Assembly: GCF_017994015.1 (NCBI RefSeq)
Contig: NZ_JAGOLP010000009.1
Location: forward strand, 1-64,000
Reading direction: 5' to 3'
Length of the DNA: 64,000 bases
Origin: Ferrovibrio sp.
GTDB lineage: Bacteria > Pseudomonadota > Alphaproteobacteria > Ferrovibrionales > Ferrovibrionaceae
Shown here: one piece after another, positions 43,770-54,439 of the stretch
How the letters are laid out: each line of letters starts with the position of its first letter
How positions within the stretch are numbered: the stretch's first letter is position 1
Notes under the pieces: model-generated
Told to the model about the DNA's origin: nothing
Database searches by the model: none
Seen by the model: the letters and a program-made list of their open reading frames with translations, nothing else
Program-made: the position numbers and the translations under genes

Positions 43770-44222
43770 TCAGATGGCGAAATTGTCTGCGCCCTCAAGC
43801 GGCGCGTCAATGCCCTGAACCTGCGCCCGGTTGCACAGGTCTTCCAGTGTGATGCGATCAATCCGTTCCATGATCACCACCTGGCATTCATCCCAGATCG
43901 GCTGCACCGTGCGGCGGCCCAGTTCGGAACCGGCCAGCATCGGCTCTTCGCCATCAGCATCCAGTTCAGAAACAATACGCACCACCTCGCCCACCGTGAT
44001 GCGGCGGCGTTCACGCGCCAGGGTGTAGCCGCCACGCGGGCCGCGCACACCCTTCAGCACACCATTGCGCACCAGATGCTGCATCACCTGTTCAAGATAG
44101 CGCTGCGGCACGCCCTGCCTTGCGGCAATATCCTTGGATTGCACCGGCTCGGGCCGGGCATGAAAGGCGATATCCACCACCGCTTCCAGCGCATGCATGG
44201 TGCGTCGGGTACATTTCAACAT
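43770..44222 (-). CDS. Rrf2 family transcriptional regulator (CymR-like)
   Basis: A 150-aa winged-helix regulator starting [19 protein letters not shown] at 44222; the longer upstream frame overlaps dut. Typical segments are [42 protein letters not shown]. The IscR-type C-x5-C-x5-C Fe-S ligands are absent (only scattered Cys such as WDEC and LCNR), so it is closer to cysteine regulators such as CymR. Placed directly before cysK-moeB it probably represses that operon in response to cysteine status. Confidence 0.9.
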   Translation of the reverse strand: MLKCTRRTMHALEAVVDIAFHARPEPVQSKDIAARQGVPQRYLEQVMQHLVRNGVLKGVRGPRGGYTLARERRRITVGEVVRIVSELDADGEEPMLAGSELGRRTVQPIWDECQVVIMERIDRITLEDLCNRAQVQGIDAPLEGADNFAI

Positions 44223-44226
44223 AACG

Positions 44227-44697
44227 TCAGCCTCCAGTCTGGGCGGCCAGCCCGGTCGAGCCGAAGCCACCGGCGCCGCGTTCCGTCGCATCAAGATCGG
44301 CCACTGCCTGCCATTGCACGCGGGCATGGCGCGCCACCACCATCTGCGCGATGCGTTCGCCGCGATTGATGGTGAAGGCAGCCTGGCCGTGATTGATCAG
44401 CACCACCCCCACCTCGCCGCGATAATCCGCATCGATGGTGCCGGGCGCATTCAGCACGGTGAGGCCATGTTTCAGCGCCAGGCCGGAGCGCGGCCGCACC
44501 TGGGCCTCAAAACCCGCCGGCAAAGCCAGCGCCAGGCCGGTGGGCACCAGGCGGCGTTCGCCCGGCGCCAGCACAATCGGCTCGGCGATGGCGGCCAGCA
44601 GGTCTAGCCCGGCCGATTCCAGCGTGGCATAGGCCGGCAAAGGCAGGTCGGCGCCATGCGGCAGGCGCCGCACCGCCACGGTTACATCGTCACTCAT
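44227..44697 (-). CDS. dut: dUTP diphosphatase
   Basis: A 156-aa trimeric dUTPase that removes dUTP and supplies dUMP. Motifs are AGLDLLAAI (1), [10 protein letters not shown] (2), [16 protein letters not shown] (3), [10 protein letters not shown] (4) and [10 protein letters not shown] (5). Met at 44697 ([11 protein letters not shown]) is the chosen start; the frame is open to 44730. It overlaps the coaBC stop by 8 bases. Confidence 0.96.
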   Translation of the reverse strand: MSDDVTVAVRRLPHGADLPLPAYATLESAGLDLLAAIAEPIVLAPGERRLVPTGLALALPAGFEAQVRPRSGLALKHGLTVLNAPGTIDADYRGEVGVVLINHGQAAFTINRGERIAQMVVARHARVQWQAVADLDATERGAGGFGSTGLAAQTGG

Positions 44698-45907
44698 GAT
44701 TTTCCGTTCCATTAAAAAACGCCGCCACATGCTCGGCCAGCCGTTCGGCCACCGCCTGCTTGCTCATGCGCGGCCAATCCGCCACACCGTCCTTGGTCAC
44801 CAGATGGATGGTGTTGTCGTCACCGCCGAAAGTGCCGCTGGCCGGGCTGGCATCATTGGCCAGAATCCAGTCGCAGCCTTTCTTGGCCAGTTTCGCCTTG
44901 GCGTATTCCACCACCTGTTCGGTTTCGGCGGCAAAGCCGATCACCAGTTTGGGCCGGCGTTTGGCATCGGTGGTGGCGATGGCGCGCAGGATATCCGGAT
45001 TTTCCGCCAGTTGCAGGATGGGCGCCAGTTCACCACTTTTTTTCAGCTTCTGATCGGCTGCCACCGCGACACGCCAATCGGCCACGGCAGCGGCAAAGAT
45101 GGCGCAATCCGCCGGCAGATTGAGGAAGCAGGCCGAAAACATGTCGCGCGCCGCTTCCACATGAATGGTTTTCACGCCGGGCGGATCGGGCAGGTTGACC
45201 GGGCCGCTGACCAGGATCACTTCGGCCCCGGCAGCCGCCAGCGCAGCGGCAATGGCATGGCCCTGTTTGCCCGAAGAACGATTGGCGATATAGCGCACCG
45301 GGTCTATCGGCTCATGCGTCGGGCCGGAGGTGACGATGATCTTGCGGCCTTTCAGCGGCAACGGCCGGGCAAAAAACGCCTCGGCTGCGGCCACGATCTC
45401 GGCCGGCTCGCTCATACGGCCGGGGCCATATTCGTTGCAGGCCATATCGCCATCCACCGGGCCGATAAAGCCGATACCATCGCTGCGCAACCGGGCTACG
45501 TTGCGCTGGGTGGCCGGGTGCAGCCACATGCGCACATTCATTGCCGGCGCCACCAGCACCGGCTTGTCGGTGGCCAGCAGCACGGTGGCGGCCAGGTCAT
45601 CCGCCAGGCCATTGGCCATGCGCGCCAGCAGGTCGGCGCTGGCCGGTGCCACCAGCAGCAGGTCGGCGTCACGCGAAAGCTGGATATGGCCCATCTCGGC
45701 TTCGTCGGTGAGCGAGAAAAGATCGCCATAGACCTTGTCACCCGACAGGGCGGCCACCGAGAGCGGGGTGACAAATTGCGGCGCCGAGCGGCTCAGCACG
45801 CAGCGCACGCTGGCGCCACGTTCACGCAGGCGGCGGATCAGTTCCAGCGCCTTGAAGGCGGCAATGCCGCCCGATATGACCAGGAGGATTCGTTTTCCGT
45901 TCAGCAC
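44690..45907 (-). CDS. coaBC: Bifunctional phosphopantothenoylcysteine decarboxylase/phosphopantothenate--cysteine ligase
   Basis: A 405-aa fusion for coenzyme A synthesis. The N-terminal flavoprotein decarboxylase (CoaC) has [24 protein letters not shown] and [16 protein letters not shown]. The C-terminal CTP-dependent ligase (CoaB) has [31 protein letters not shown]. Length is typical. First gene of the run coaBC-dut-rrf2-cysK-moeB. Confidence 0.97.
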   Translation of the reverse strand: MLNGKRILLVISGGIAAFKALELIRRLRERGASVRCVLSRSAPQFVTPLSVAALSGDKVYGDLFSLTDEAEMGHIQLSRDADLLLVAPASADLLARMANGLADDLAATVLLATDKPVLVAPAMNVRMWLHPATQRNVARLRSDGIGFIGPVDGDMACNEYGPGRMSEPAEIVAAAEAFFARPLPLKGRKIIVTSGPTHEPIDPVRYIANRSSGKQGHAIAAALAAAGAEVILVSGPVNLPDPPGVKTIHVEAARDMFSACFLNLPADCAIFAAAVADWRVAVAADQKLKKSGELAPILQLAENPDILRAIATTDAKRRPKLVIGFAAETEQVVEYAKAKLAKKGCDWILANDASPASGTFGGDDNTIHLVTKDGVADWPRMSKQAVAERLAEHVAAFFNGTENHE

Positions 45908-45989
45908 GCGGCCTTCACCAGAAATTACGGGGGCTTGGTGTGCAAAAACCTAACGAAGCCGCCCCGTCCTCACAAGCCTTAATGTGAAA

Positions 45990-46730
45990 TTATACGTGCT
46001 GGCCGCCGTTTATGTGAATTTCGGCGCCATTCACATAGGATGAAGTGGGCGTGCAGAGGAAATATATCGTCGAGGCCACTTCCTCGGGCTTGCCCAGGCG
46101 GTGCATCGGGATTTCACGCTCAACGATCTCGCTGGTGCCGGGCGAGAGAATCGCGGTGTCGATCTCGCCCGGCGCGATGGCATTGACGCGGATGCCATGG
46201 GCGCCGAATTCGGAAGCCATCTCGCGGGTCAGGGCGGCCAAAGCCGCCTTGGACGTGGCATAGGCCATGCCGGCAAAGGGATGCACCCGGCTGCCGGCAA
46301 TCGAGGTGACATTGACGATGGAGCCCTGCGCCGCCTTCAACTCGTTGAAGAAACCCTTGGCCAGCAGCATCACCGAGAACAGGTTGACGTTATAAACCTG
46401 CTGCAACGTGGCCAGATCGGTCCCCAACACGCCAAGGCGGCTGCCGCCCGGCCCTTTGGGCGAGATACCGGCATTATTGACCAGCGCATCCAGCTTGCCG
46501 CCGGGCAGGCGATCGCGCAATTCCTCGATGGCAGCCGGCAGTTTGGCGATATCGGCCAGATCCATCTGCACATGGCTTTCGGCACCGCCCTCCCAGGGGC
46601 AATGTTCGGAAAAAGCCTGCCGCGACACGGTCAACACCTTCCAGCCGGCGGCGGAAAAGCGTTTGACGGTGGCGTGGCCAATGCCTCGGCTGGCGCCGGT
46701 GAGAAGCAGAGTGCGGGGTCTGTCGGACAT
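45990..46730 (-). CDS. SDR family oxidoreductase
   Basis: A 246-aa short-chain dehydrogenase with the cofactor loop TGASRGIGHAT, LVNNAGIS, catalytic Ser in NVTSIAGSR and the YATSK motif. The C-terminal SSYVNGAEIHINGGQHV is the usual ending. NADP(H) use is suggested by basic residues after the glycine loop. The substrate is unknown; similar proteins are often annotated as 3-oxoacyl reductases without proof. Confidence 0.9.
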   Translation of the reverse strand: MSDRPRTLLLTGASRGIGHATVKRFSAAGWKVLTVSRQAFSEHCPWEGGAESHVQMDLADIAKLPAAIEELRDRLPGGKLDALVNNAGISPKGPGGSRLGVLGTDLATLQQVYNVNLFSVMLLAKGFFNELKAAQGSIVNVTSIAGSRVHPFAGMAYATSKAALAALTREMASEFGAHGIRVNAIAPGEIDTAILSPGTSEIVEREIPMHRLGKPEEVASTIYFLCTPTSSYVNGAEIHINGGQHV

Positions 46731-46775
46731 AGGCTTAAGTTAGAGCGGTTCGCAACCAGAGGCCAGCCCCCCGGC

Positions 46776-49061
46776 TCAGGAACCACCTTTCGTCTTGGTT
46801 GCCGCGCCAAGCTGGTTGTTGATGTAATATTCATCACGCGGGAACAGATCGGCATTCACGCCGGCGCCGGTATCGAGCTGCGGCGCCCGCAGCACGGCCT
46901 GGTGGAACAACCGCTCGGCATGGCCGGTATCGATGCCGGCTGCGGCAAAATGGCGCCGCGCCGCTTCGCTGCCAAACACGGCGCGTAGCCGGTCATGGTC
47001 GATATCGAGCTGGTGGCGCGAGCCGATCAGCACCGGAAATGGCTGCAACATCGCCACATGCGGGAATACCGCGGCAAAGGTGGCAACACTGCGCGCCGTC
47101 GGCCCCCATTGCACATAGATGCCGTCATCCGCCAGCGCGGCCAGCACCATCTGCATGAATTCGCGCGAATAGAGCAGCCCGCTATGGGATGATTCGGGCA
47201 GGATGGCATCGGCCTGGATCACGTTATAACGCCGCTCGGCGGCAAAGATGGCACGGCGGCCATCGCCCACCACAAACTCATACCGTGGATCACGCAGCAG
47301 CCCGGCAATCGCCGAATCCGGTTCCAGCACAGCAAAATCGCGCAGCACCTGGAAAACCGGGCCAACCAGTTCCACCACCCGCACCCGCTGGGTGGCCGGA
47401 TTGACCCCGGCGGCGAATGGCGTGCCGCCGCTGCCCGAACCGATCACCAGCACATCGGCGGGCGCTGGATGCAGCAACGGGCCAACCGCGCCAAGAAACG
47501 CATGTTCCACCATGAAGGGCCATTTTGACTGGGTGAAACCCTGGATGAAAAACGGACTGGCAGCGCCGTTTTCATTGAGCCGGAACAGCGCCAGGCCGGA
47601 GCGATCCTCGGCCACCAGGATTTCATGCTGTTCGGCGGCCTGATGCAGTCGCGCCCAGAATTGCGTATTGCCGGGAAACAGCGCCAGCGCCACGGCCAGC
47701 ACAGCGGCCAGGCCGGCGGCAAAGCGCCAGGCGCCGGGCTGGCGCTCGCGCCAGGCGGCATAGGCCCAGTACAGCAGCAGCAAAACCGCCAGCAGGGCGA
47801 TGAATTTCAGCGTGCCGGCAGTGCCAAGCCAATGCAACGCCACCAGCCCGGTAGCCAGCGAACCTGCGGCATTGCCCAGGATATTCGCCACCTGCACAGC
47901 GGCGACGCGCCAGCCAAGCCGGCTCAGATCGGTTTGCACCGCCTGCTGTGCGAGTGGAAACGAGATGCCGAGCAGCAGCGAAGGCGGCGCCACCAGCAGC
48001 ACGGTGACCACCAGTGCAGCAAAAAGCGGCGTGCCGTAATGCCGCGTGGTTTCAGCGGCAAGCAGGCTTTCCCACCAGACGGCGCCGGCCAGCCAGTAGA
48101 CCAGCCAGATCGAGCCCAGGGCATAGAGCGTGGCCAAGGCCTGCACGGCAAAGAAGGCGGCGCGGGTATCGCGCAGCCGCTTGAGCCACAGCGCCCCCAG
48201 CACCATGCCCAGGCCATCCGCCAGCAGGAAACTGCCCAGGATAGTGGCAAAGCTATAGGCCGTGTATTGCGCCACCACGCCGGCCACACGCACCCAGAGG
48301 ATTTCCAGCGCCACGATGGCAAAGCCGGATACAAAGACCAGCAAAGCCCAGATACCGAAGCCGAAGCCGCGTGTGGCAATCGCGGCGGGTGCTGTTGCTG
48401 CCAGGGCCGGCGCCGCAGCTTTCCCCGCAGGCTCCAGGCGCCACAGCAGCAGGCCGATGGCGGCGGCAAGCAGATTGAACAGCGCCGCGACCCGCAGGCT
48501 GTTCTCATAACCCAGCGTGCCGATCAGCCACCAGCCGCCGAGCAGCGCGCCCAGGCCGGCGCCCAGCGTGTTGAGGCCATAGAGCCAGCCGATACGTGGC
48601 GCCGCTTCAGCCAGGCTGTTGATCGCCGCCTTGGCCAACAAGGGCAGCGAGGCGCCCATCAGCATGGTGGGGATCAGAATGCCGCCGAAGCAGACCGCGA
48701 AGATGCCCCAGCGATTGGGTACCAGCGGGCCGATCACCTGCACCACAAAGTCATAGAGAAACGGCCGGCTGAGCAGGCCGAAAATGCCGATGCCGATCTC
48801 ACACAGCACAAAGCCGATCAATGCCGCCCGCATGCCGAGGCGATCCGTCACCGCGCCGGCGGCCAGGCTGCCCAGGCCAAGGCCAAGCAGGAAAGCGCCC
48901 ACCACCAGCGCCGCCGTCACCGAATCCGAGCCGGCAAACAGCCCAAGCATACGCTGCCAGACAATCTGATCGATCAGGGCGGCAAAGCCGGAAAGAAAAA
49001 AGGCGAGACACAGACCGAGGAAAGCCAAACGCTGCGAGGCGGCACCAACCGCAAATGACAT
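46776..49061 (-). CDS. Fused MFS-like membrane / spermidine-synthase-type protein
   Basis: A 761-aa protein (ATG 49061 after GGGGG; GTG 49079 also possible). The first about 460 residues carry around a dozen hydrophobic helices with a transporter-like start FLSGFAALIDQIVWQRMLGLFAG. The C-terminal part is a Rossmann domain like polyamine aminopropyltransferases (DVLVIGSGSGGTPFAAGV, VVGDGRRAIFAAERRYNVIQAD, SHSGLLYSREFM). In such fusions the synthase part often lacks substrate residues and the function is unknown; true spermidine synthesis in this genome is covered by speDE. Confidence 0.88.
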   Translation of the reverse strand: MSFAVGAASQRLAFLGLCLAFFLSGFAALIDQIVWQRMLGLFAGSDSVTAALVVGAFLLGLGLGSLAAGAVTDRLGMRAALIGFVLCEIGIGIFGLLSRPFLYDFVVQVIGPLVPNRWGIFAVCFGGILIPTMLMGASLPLLAKAAINSLAEAAPRIGWLYGLNTLGAGLGALLGGWWLIGTLGYENSLRVAALFNLLAAAIGLLLWRLEPAGKAAAPALAATAPAAIATRGFGFGIWALLVFVSGFAIVALEILWVRVAGVVAQYTAYSFATILGSFLLADGLGMVLGALWLKRLRDTRAAFFAVQALATLYALGSIWLVYWLAGAVWWESLLAAETTRHYGTPLFAALVVTVLLVAPPSLLLGISFPLAQQAVQTDLSRLGWRVAAVQVANILGNAAGSLATGLVALHWLGTAGTLKFIALLAVLLLLYWAYAAWRERQPGAWRFAAGLAAVLAVALALFPGNTQFWARLHQAAEQHEILVAEDRSGLALFRLNENGAASPFFIQGFTQSKWPFMVEHAFLGAVGPLLHPAPADVLVIGSGSGGTPFAAGVNPATQRVRVVELVGPVFQVLRDFAVLEPDSAIAGLLRDPRYEFVVGDGRRAIFAAERRYNVIQADAILPESSHSGLLYSREFMQMVLAALADDGIYVQWGPTARSVATFAAVFPHVAMLQPFPVLIGSRHQLDIDHDRLRAVFGSEAARRHFAAAGIDTGHAERLFHQAVLRAPQLDTGAGVNADLFPRDEYYINNQLGAATKTKGGS

Positions 49062-49209
49062 TTTATTCCCCCACGACACATATTTATTGAATCTTTACAC
49101 GCAGGGGTGGCTTCCACGCCAGCAGAAATGCCACATTGCCGCCCAAATTGGCGGCCAAAGCTGCCGGACAAAAAAAGCGCTCAGAAAAACACGCATACTG
49201 GAGGCGCGC

Positions 49210-50331
49210 ATGAGCGAGCCCTATACGATTGGTATCGAAGAGGAATACTTCCTCGCTGAAACCGTCAGTAAAAACACCATCTCGCGCATGCCCAAGGCGC
49301 TGATCCGGCGTTTCCGGGGTGCGCTTGGCGATCAGGTGACGCCGGAATTGCTGCAATCGCAGATCGAGGTTGGCACTCCGGTCTGTGCCTCGCTGGCCGA
49401 AGCGCGCCAGGCATTGCGGCGCTATCGCCGGGCACTGGCCGAGGCGGCGGCGGAATTCGATATGCAGGTTTTTGCCGCCGGCACCCATCCGCTTGCAGTG
49501 TGGTCGGAACAATTGCCCACCGACAAGCCGCGCTATCACAAGCTGGCCAATGACCTGAAATTCCTTGCCCGGCGCAACATGCTGTGCGGCCTGCATGTGC
49601 ATGTGGAGGTGAAAGACCCGCATGTGCGCATCGATGTGATGAACCGCATGCTGCCCTTCCTGCCGGTTCTGCTCGGCCTCAGCACGTCGTCGCCCTTCTG
49701 GAGCAAGACACCGACCGGGCTGATGGGCTATCGCCTCGCCGCCTATGATGAATTGCCGCGCACCGGGATACCGGATTTTTTCGTCAATCTGGCCGACTAT
49801 AACGGCTATGTCGATACGCTGGTGGCGGCCGGCGTGATCGAGGATGCCAGCCATATCTGGTGGGCGATCCGGCCCAGCCTGCGTTTCCCGACGCTGGAAT
49901 TGCGCGTCGCCGATTCCTGCACCCATCTGGAGGATACGCTGTGCATCGCCGCGCTCTATCGCTGCCTGGTGCGTTGCCTGCGGCGCCGGCCGGATTTGAA
50001 CGGCACCTGGCGCAACCATACAAGGCTGCTGATCGAGGAAAACCGCTGGCGCGCCCAGCGTTATGGCACCAAAGCCGGCCAGATCGATTTTGACAACCGC
50101 ACCATCCTGCCTTTTGCCGATGTGGTGAACAATCTGCTGGCCCTGGTGGCCGAGGATGCCGCGGCGCTGGATTGTGAGCAGGAAGTAACCCACGCCCGCA
50201 CCATCCTGGCGCGCGGCACCAGCGCAGCGCAGCAGATGGCGCTCTATCGCCAACGCCGCAGCGAAGGCAAAAGCCGCATCGAGGCCTTGCGCGATGTGGT
50301 CGGCTGGCTGGCGGAGACGACGCGGGCCTAG
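49210..50331 (+). CDS. YbdK-type carboxylate-amine ligase (GCS2 family)
   Basis: A 373-aa protein from ATG 49210, preceded by GGAGGCG; the longer upstream frame has no family match. The N-terminus MSEPYTIGIEEEYFLAET is characteristic of the GCS2/YbdK family, whose E. coli member has weak glutamate-cysteine ligase activity. Metal- and ATP-binding segments include LQSQIEVGTPV, GLHVHVEVKDP and FPTLELRVADSCTHLEDTL. The natural product is unknown. It converges on the rsmB-like gene with a 4-base overlap. Confidence 0.9.
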   Translation: MSEPYTIGIEEEYFLAETVSKNTISRMPKALIRRFRGALGDQVTPELLQSQIEVGTPVCASLAEARQALRRYRRALAEAAAEFDMQVFAAGTHPLAVWSEQLPTDKPRYHKLANDLKFLARRNMLCGLHVHVEVKDPHVRIDVMNRMLPFLPVLLGLSTSSPFWSKTPTGLMGYRLAAYDELPRTGIPDFFVNLADYNGYVDTLVAAGVIEDASHIWWAIRPSLRFPTLELRVADSCTHLEDTLCIAALYRCLVRCLRRRPDLNGTWRNHTRLLIEENRWRAQRYGTKAGQIDFDNRTILPFADVVNNLLALVAEDAAALDCEQEVTHARTILARGTSAAQQMALYRQRRSEGKSRIEALRDVVGWLAETTRA

Positions 50332-51617
50332 CGCTTGCGGAAACGCGCCGCGAAGAAGCCGTCGATGCCGCCATGTTCGGGCCAGTGGCACGGCAGGCAG
50401 CGCAGGCTGCCCGCGGCATCGATCAGTGCTGCCGGCAGGCCGAGTTCGGCGGGCTGGATCGGCATTGCCTCCAGCTCCGGCTGGGCCAGCAGCCAGTCGC
50501 GCTGTGCCTCGCCTTCCTCCGGCTCCAGCGAGCAGGTGGCATAGACCAGCAGGCCGCCGGGCTTGAGCAGCGTGATCGCATGTTGCAGCAGGCGGCGCTG
50601 CAAGGCAGTGAGCGCCGCCAGATCACTTTCCTGCTTCAGATAGGGCAATTCCGGATGGCGCCGGATTGTGCCGGTGGCGGAACAGGGCGCATCCACCAGC
50701 ACACCATCCAGCAGCAGGCCGGCTTCCGCCTGCCAGACCGTGGCATCGGCGGTGCGCACCTGGGCCTTGAGGCCGAGCCGGGCCAGATTCTGCTTCAGCC
50801 GCTGCAAACGTGGCTCGGAACGATCAATGGCAAAGACTTCGGCGCCAAGGCTGAGCAATTGCGCCGTCTTGCCGCCCGGCGCGGCGCAGAGATCGGCGAT
50901 CTGCCGGCCGGCCAGATCAGCGCCGAATAACCGCGCCGGCAAAGCCGCTGCGGCATCCTGCACCCACCATTCGGCAGGCTGATCGGCAAAGCCGGGCAGG
51001 CTTTCCACCGCGCCGCCGGCCAGCCGGCGCAGGCTGCCGCTGGGTAGCAGCACGGCATTAAGCGGTTCGGCCCAGGTGGCGGCACGCCCCGGCTTGGTGC
51101 TGATATCCAGCGCCGCCTCGGCCTGATGCGCGGTCATGATCGCCTGCGCCAGATCGGCGCCATAAGCCGCTTCCCAGCGCCGCCGCAGCCAGACCGGCGT
51201 ATTGAGCCGCGCGGCATCCTGGCCGGCAATGATGGCGGCGCCTTCGCGCCCGGCGCGGCGCAGCACGGCATTGACCAGGCCGCGCGCCTTGGACCCAGCC
51301 GGCAGCAATTCCACCGCGCTGGAAACCGCAGCATGCGGCGGCGTATCCAGAAACAGCAATTCGCACAGGCCGAGCCGCAAGGCCTGCAACGGCAGGCCCT
51401 TGGGCCAGATTTTCACAAAACCCTTGAGCACGGCATCAACCTGGCCCAGGCGGCGCAGGCAGGTGGCAACCAGGCGGCGCACAAAGGCGCGGTCGCGATC
51501 AGCCAGGCGGGCAAAGCCCAGGCCCGGCTCATGCATGGCTTCGTCAAGCGCACGGTGGCGGCGCAGCACGGCGTCCAGCAGGTCGGCGGCTACACGGCGG
51601 GGATTAAGGTCGGTCAT
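50328..51617 (-). CDS. rsmB: RsmB/NOP family 16S rRNA (m5C) methyltransferase
   Basis: A 429-aa protein: an N-terminal NusB-like domain (about 1-140, RRVAADLLDAVLRRHRALDEAM), then a SAM-dependent core with LCAAPGGKTAQLL (motif I), DAPCSATGTIRRHPE (motif IV with one catalytic Cys) and YATCSLEPEEGE (motif VI with the second Cys). The ending GIDGFFAARFRKR is typical. It methylates cytosine 967 of 16S rRNA in E. coli; the specific target here is inferred. Confidence 0.92.
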   Translation of the reverse strand: MTDLNPRRVAADLLDAVLRRHRALDEAMHEPGLGFARLADRDRAFVRRLVATCLRRLGQVDAVLKGFVKIWPKGLPLQALRLGLCELLFLDTPPHAAVSSAVELLPAGSKARGLVNAVLRRAGREGAAIIAGQDAARLNTPVWLRRRWEAAYGADLAQAIMTAHQAEAALDISTKPGRAATWAEPLNAVLLPSGSLRRLAGGAVESLPGFADQPAEWWVQDAAAALPARLFGADLAGRQIADLCAAPGGKTAQLLSLGAEVFAIDRSEPRLQRLKQNLARLGLKAQVRTADATVWQAEAGLLLDGVLVDAPCSATGTIRRHPELPYLKQESDLAALTALQRRLLQHAITLLKPGGLLVYATCSLEPEEGEAQRDWLLAQPELEAMPIQPAELGLPAALIDAAGSLRCLPCHWPEHGGIDGFFAARFRKR

Positions 51618-51677
51618 GGCCGCTGTTCTAAAGTTATTTTGCGCTATAGTCGATGCACAGGTGAGAAGGGAACAGCC

Positions 51678-52103
51678 ATGAGCATGCTGACCAAGGCCGA
51701 GGCGGAAGCGATCCTGAAGCAGAATTTTGCGCCCTGGATCAACGACCTCAATCTGCGCTTTGAGACATTGGAAAAGGGCCGCGTGGTGCTGCGGCTGCCG
51801 AATAACCCGCGCCTCAACCGCCTGGGCGGCGTGCTCTGCGGCCAGGCATTGATGGCGGTGGCCGATACCGCCATGGTGTTTGCTGTTTCCACCGCCCAGG
51901 CCGGCTTTTCCGATATGGCGACGGTGAACCAGAATACCAGCTTCTTCCGCGCCGCCGTGGATAGCGATGTGCTATGCGATGCCCGCGTGGTGCGCATGGG
52001 CCGCTCGCTGGCCTTTGGCGACGTGCTGTTCACCACGCTGGGCAACGACGCACCAATTGCCCAGGCCACGCTGACCTATGCCCTGCTGGCGCCGCGCAAA
52101 TAG
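51678..52103 (+). CDS. PaaI-family hotdog thioesterase
   Basis: The ATG at 51678 after GAAGGGAA starts a 141-aa hotdog protein; a longer frame from 51126 is antisense to rsmB and has no match. Features are RLNRLGGVLCGQALMAVADTAM, NQNTSFFRAA and DARVVRMGRSLAFGDV, the PaaI/YigI type. It would hydrolyse an acyl-CoA or aryl-CoA thioester. The metabolic context gives no clue to substrate. Confidence 0.88.
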   Translation: MSMLTKAEAEAILKQNFAPWINDLNLRFETLEKGRVVLRLPNNPRLNRLGGVLCGQALMAVADTAMVFAVSTAQAGFSDMATVNQNTSFFRAAVDSDVLCDARVVRMGRSLAFGDVLFTTLGNDAPIAQATLTYALLAPRK

Positions 52104-52113
52104 GCCGCTGGCT

Positions 52114-52599
52114 TCAAATCGTGTGCAGGAAGCCGACAAAGATGAAATCGACCCGATCTGGCACCTCGCCGGCAAACGGCACTGCCAGGCGGTAAAGCTG
52201 GCCATAGCGGCCCTCGGCATGGCGGAAACGCCCTTCGCTATACCAGGGCCGGCCGGTTTCGACGATGCGGCGATAATGCGCCGTCACTTCATTATGCAGC
52301 ACCAGCACACCAGGTTCGTCGATGAAGCGGCCCTTGGCGCCATAGCCACGCGCCTGCACCACATCATCACCTTCCAGTCGGATACGGAAACGCGGCCCGC
52401 CATCCGGCGCGGCGCCGTGCACCACCTCATTCACGATCAGCCAGGCCAGGGCGCGGCCGAGCCGGCGCGGATCAAACGCATCGCGCGGCGGCGGCCTGGC
52501 ATCATCCTGCCGCAATTCACGCCAGTGATCGTAAAGCGGCAGCAGACCAGGATGGCCGATTGTGGCGCGAAACCCGTCACTGTCTGCGCTGCCTGCCAT
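52114..52599 (-). CDS. PAS_5 domain protein
   Basis: A 161-aa stand-alone PAS_5-type protein with LLPLYDHWRELRQDDARPPPRDAFDPRRLGRALAWL, FRIRLEGDDVVQARGYGAKGRFIDE and a C-terminal YRLAVPFAGEVPDRVDFIFVG. It lies 3 bases after the stop of a histidine kinase gene on the same strand, so it may act as an extra sensor domain for that kinase. It converges on the thioesterase gene. Confidence 0.83.
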   Translation of the reverse strand: MAGSADSDGFRATIGHPGLLPLYDHWRELRQDDARPPPRDAFDPRRLGRALAWLIVNEVVHGAAPDGGPRFRIRLEGDDVVQARGYGAKGRFIDEPGVLVLHNEVTAHYRRIVETGRPWYSEGRFRHAEGRYGQLYRLAVPFAGEVPDRVDFIFVGFLHTI

Positions 52600-52602
52600 G
52601 TG

Positions 52603-54432
52603 CTAGCCGCCAGGCAGACCGGCGTGATCCAGCGCCACGGTGCGGCTGGCCGGAAAATGCAGCAGCATCCGCGTGCCCTGGCCCAATTCGCTTTGCAAGG
52701 CGGCGCTGCCCTGATGTGCTTCGACATAGGCGCGCACCAGCGCCAGCCCCAGGCCAACACCGCCATATTGCCGGCTGCGCGCCGCCTCGGCCTGCTCAAA
52801 CGGCGCGAAGATGCGTTCACGGTCGGCAGCCGCGATGCCGATGCCATCATCCTGCACCCAAACCGTGATACCGCCCGGATTGGGCGCCGCATCGCTCAAA
52901 CAGGCACCCACACAAACCTGACCCTGCGGGCCGGAGAATTTCACCGCATTGCCGATCAGGTTGAGCAGCATCTGGCGAAACAGCCGGACATCGCCACAGA
53001 GCAAAGGCAAGTCCTCAGGGATCTCGGCACGCAGCTTTTTGCCGCTGGCAGCCGGCGCCGAAGCGCTGAGCCGGATACAGATGGCGGCGGTTTCCGCCAC
53101 ATCGATATCGGTTTCATGCAGGCCGATACGATTGACCTCAACCCGGGCGAGATCGAGGATGTCATCGATGATGCCGAGCAGATGCGTGGCGCTGGAATGG
53201 ATGTCGCTGATGTATTCGTCGTATTTCGGCGATTGCGGACCATAGAGCTTCTGCCGCACGATATCGGAAAAGCCGATCACGGCATTCAGCGGCGTGCGCA
53301 ATTCATGGCTCATATTGGCCAGGAAGCTGGATTTGGCGCGGCTGGCGCGTTCGGCAGCATCGCGGGCGCGGGTCACTTCCGCCACCAGTTCCTCCAGCCG
53401 CCGCTTCTGCTGTTCCAGCGTTTCGGTGGCGGCATATTGTTCGCTGATATCGAGCAGCAGCAAAGCCGTATCACCATGCGGCGTGTGGCGTTGCAATGGC
53501 CGCACCCAGCGGCCCGCAGCGGTGCGCAACGGGGCCAGGCCCTGGCCGTGCAAAGCTGCCTCGATGGCGTCGGGCGCCAGGCCACCTTCTGCCAGCAATG
53601 GCGCCAATACAGTGCCGGGCCGCAGCTTAGCCGTATCCAGGCGCAGCAGATCAGCAAATTTTCGGTTCCATTGTGTCACCCTGCCCTCGGCATCGGTGAA
53701 CACAAAGGCTTCGGCGCTTTCGGCCACGTCCAGCAAGGCGGCACGCGCCGCGCGGGTGCGTTCCAGCAAGTCGCGATTCTCGCCACGCAGGCGCCGGTTG
53801 CGCGCGATCATGCCATGCACGATACGACTGGAAACCATCATCGCCAGCACATAGACCAGCGCCATGGCGCTCAAGGCGTAATAGGTCGGCTCATCGCGCA
53901 AGAAAAACACCACCACATAGGGCAACACAGTGCAGATCACAAAGGCCGCGGCTGCCGCCGGCATGGAGGCCAATGTGGTGGCGGCGCCCGATACCATGCC
54001 GGCCGCCACGGTGAGCAGGAATATCTGCCGCGCCGGATCCAGCTGATCGAGAATGATGGCGCCAACACCCCACAGACTGCCGCCAAGGATGGCCGAGGCA
54101 AAAGCCTGGCGGCGGCGGAAGCGCAACCGGGCTGCATGTTGCTGTGATGTGCGTTGCGGCAGCGCAAGCGGCGGCATGGCCGCACGGCGGGCCTGGCGCT
54201 GGCTGGCCAGCCACCAGCCGGCCAGCATGGTACCGGCATAGGCGGTTTGCGCCAGCCACCAGCCGCCGATCAACGGCAGCGACAAATCCGGCATCAGGGT
54301 GATCGCGGTGATCGAGGCGATGGCCAGGGTGACGGCGGCATTCAGCGGCACAGTCTGGCGATAACTGGTGAAAAGCGGGTCGCCGCCTTCTTCGGGGCGG
54401 GCAGCGGAATTGCCGATGCCGTTGCTGCCCAT
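52603..54432 (-). CDS. Membrane-bound PAS-containing hybrid-less sensor histidine kinase
   Basis: A 609-aa protein from ATG 54432 (another Met at 54471 overlaps the preceding gene). Around six membrane helices occupy residues 30-210, then a PAS-like domain ([25 protein letters not shown]), a coiled-coil, HisKA with the phospho-acceptor in [19 protein letters not shown], and an HATPase domain with the N box [15 protein letters not shown]1 DDGIGIA and G2 GGVGLGLA. No receiver domain or response regulator gene is adjacent. The signal is unknown. Confidence 0.92.
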   Translation of the reverse strand: MGSNGIGNSAARPEEGGDPLFTSYRQTVPLNAAVTLAIASITAITLMPDLSLPLIGGWWLAQTAYAGTMLAGWWLASQRQARRAAMPPLALPQRTSQQHAARLRFRRRQAFASAILGGSLWGVGAIILDQLDPARQIFLLTVAAGMVSGAATTLASMPAAAAAFVICTVLPYVVVFFLRDEPTYYALSAMALVYVLAMMVSSRIVHGMIARNRRLRGENRDLLERTRAARAALLDVAESAEAFVFTDAEGRVTQWNRKFADLLRLDTAKLRPGTVLAPLLAEGGLAPDAIEAALHGQGLAPLRTAAGRWVRPLQRHTPHGDTALLLLDISEQYAATETLEQQKRRLEELVAEVTRARDAAERASRAKSSFLANMSHELRTPLNAVIGFSDIVRQKLYGPQSPKYDEYISDIHSSATHLLGIIDDILDLARVEVNRIGLHETDIDVAETAAICIRLSASAPAASGKKLRAEIPEDLPLLCGDVRLFRQMLLNLIGNAVKFSGPQGQVCVGACLSDAAPNPGGITVWVQDDGIGIAAADRERIFAPFEQAEAARSRQYGGVGLGLALVRAYVEAHQGSAALQSELGQGTRMLLHFPASRTVALDHAGLPGG

Positions 54433-54439
54433 CGCGCCA

